Below are positions 62,936-64,000 of a stretch of DNA of 64,000 nucleotides, piece after piece (positions within the stretch are counted from its first letter, which is position 1; each line of letters opens with the position of its first letter). The DNA lies in contig CAUYUJ010018571.1 of the NCBI GenBank assembly GCA_963575745.1, positions 541,475 to 605,474 of the forward strand. Direction: 5' to 3'. The notes beneath the pieces are model-generated. The model ran no database searches and was not told the DNA's origin. It saw only the letters and a program-made list of their open reading frames with translations. Source of the stretch: Prorocentrum cordatum (Eukaryota > Sar > Dinophyceae > Prorocentrales > Prorocentraceae). Made by a program: the position numbers and the translations under genes.

Positions 62936-63461
62936 ATGGCGAGTGCTCCTGCCAAGTTCGTCAATGATGTTGCAGAAGATCTGCTGTTCGAATCGCACCA
63001 GTTTTTTCTATGACGGGATGCTGAGGCTGTACGTTTGGACTACGTGGTTCTCTTTGCATCTGTTCCCTTTGTCTTGAACCCGCTTGCCCTCCTCTCGCTC
63101 CTCGCATCCAGCGTTGCCGCCCATCGTCAACGCCGTTGCAGACGTCTGGCGATGTGGTTTGTTCAACGCATGGGCCCTAGAGGTCTCGCCCTCTTCCCCA
63201 GGAGTTGCTTTTCCCCCTGATGCAGTTTTGGTGGCACGGGGGCCCAAAAAGAGCGGCCCGAGGCTGATTTCAATCAAACATGACGCGTTTAAAGCAGTCA
63301 ATTCGTTGGAGGTCAGGGTGTGAGTTCTTCCGCCTGTTTTCGAAAGGCACCTGTGGTGGTCGCCAGAAGACTTCGAGTCCTTCCTCGGCGAGCAGGTGGA
63401 GATTGCCACGGCCTACTCGGAAGCAGTGGAGCGTGGCGAGGCCTGTCAGCCTACCAATTAG
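62936..63461 (+). CDS. Putative exon pair of an unknown protein (partial or decayed)
   Basis: A short frame opens with ATG at 62936 (MASAPAKFVNDVAEDLLFES..) and stops at 63013. About 100 bp later, after a C/T-rich stretch ending CTCGCATCCAG (about 63100-63110), a different frame reads LPPIVNAVADVWRCGLFNAW and RLISIKHDAFKAVNSLEVRV. It meets TGA at 63321-63323 and goes on in the same frame as HLWWSPEDFESFLGEQVEIA..YSEAVERGEA to TAG at 63461. The composition is not repeat-driven and the acidic tail is protein-like. The layout could be exon-intron-exon with an AG acceptor near 63110, but no canonical donor is clear, and the TGA needs a second intron, readthrough or decay. Family unknown. Confidence 0.3.
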
Positions 63462-64000
63462 CTATCCCCTTCCGTTCTTCGTCGTCGTCCTCGTATCCTC
63501 CCTTCCCGAGGATCGAAGGCTTAGTTGTTTAACCATTTCTGCTTCGGGTCATGGATATACCCTGCTCGGGCCTCGTGACTGTCAACATCGGTCTCCGCTC
63601 CTCTCCCATACCTCCAACGTCTGGAATATTTCAGATTCGTGGGATCAAACAGTTTCTGGTCACTGAGGGCCGTTTCTCGGCCCACGGACCATCCAGGGCC
63701 GCCAGCAACGGATTCGGGACGAAAGGTTGCCCCTAGAGAAGAAGTCTACACCTTCGGGTCTACCAGTTGAAACGTCGTCAGATGTCTCGGCGCCTTCCTG
63801 CGTGGAGATTCTCGGATGCGCCGCCACACATAATCGCAGGAGGTCTTCAGTTATGCCGCCCCCCCTTCCCCAAAGCTCGTGGCTGTCACTGAACTCTGCG
63901 CGACGCCTGGTTCGCCCTGTCATTCTCCTCCTCTTCCTCAGTCTCCTCCTCCGTCTCCTCCTCCGTCTCCTCATCCCCTTCTCTTCCTCCGCGACAGCGG
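63462..64000. other. No gene recognised; CTC tract at the edge
   Basis: A C/T-rich run ending CCTTCCCGAG lies at 63463-63510. A CTCCTCCGTCTCCT tract begins about 63925 and runs to about 63990. A 104-codon minus frame (63660-63974) is driven by that tract. Confidence 0.35.

Noticed and set aside
1-64000. tRNA, rRNA, snRNA or telomere repeats
   Set aside because: I looked for the T-arm motif GGTTCGAATCC, conserved rRNA strings and TTTAGGG runs and saw none in convincing context. A covariance-model scan would be needed to exclude diverged RNA genes.

Overview
The window looks like nuclear DNA of a dinoflagellate. It is GC-rich and packed with repeats, and I see no operon, no bacterial or viral genome feature and no complete cellular gene. 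The best organismal evidence is one degenerate Ty1/copia-type retrotransposon at 18184-28577. Its integrase and reverse-transcriptase signatures are of the kind common in dinoflagellate genomes. A Prorocentrum-like genome is my guess and cannot be settled from the sequence. The assignment is recalled from family knowledge; no search was run.

Layout. Positions 1-18180 hold dispersed short repeats, two foldback elements (701-904 and 1474-1688), long purine-only GGA/GAG tracts, an 82-bp tandem array (5938-6445), two G-rich minisatellite elements (4410-5050 and 8641-9240), the first two copies of a four-member miniature inverted-repeat transposon family, and a palindromic GAAGTAGGTT array (14022-14293). 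Positions 18184-28577 hold the copia element: short LTRs, a primer binding site complementary to initiator tRNA-Met, and gag, protease, integrase, RT and RNase H remnants broken by stops, frameshifts, microsatellite growth and a 293-bp tandem duplication.

Positions 28600-43660 hold more G-rich minisatellite elements, a segmental duplication (34140-37440), two further copies of the miniature transposon, a separate hAT-like miniature element (30230-30380) with a perfect 8-bp target duplication, and a 19-bp perfect hairpin (30433-30479). Positions 43668-46861 form a large composite repeat with the same ends as a 0.6-kb relative at 54364-54959. It contains 10-bp and 12-bp minisatellites, inverted GCATGTGC arrays and a 64-bp satellite. 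A LINE-like reverse-transcriptase remnant may lie at 47240-48560.

Positions 48949-49474 hold two more inverted-repeat elements. Positions 55690-62150 are an inverted array of about nine units of a 0.7-kb complex repeat, five to six in + and about three in - orientation. One unit carries a TA-flanked transposon whose empty site can be read in the sister units. The last kilobase has the only stretch that looks like a cellular exon (62936-63461), with an in-frame stop and no recognised family.

The genes do not act together in a pathway. The window is best read as a stack of selfish elements and satellites, several nested inside each other. Its main value is the number of non-autonomous element families whose ends and target duplications can be read directly.
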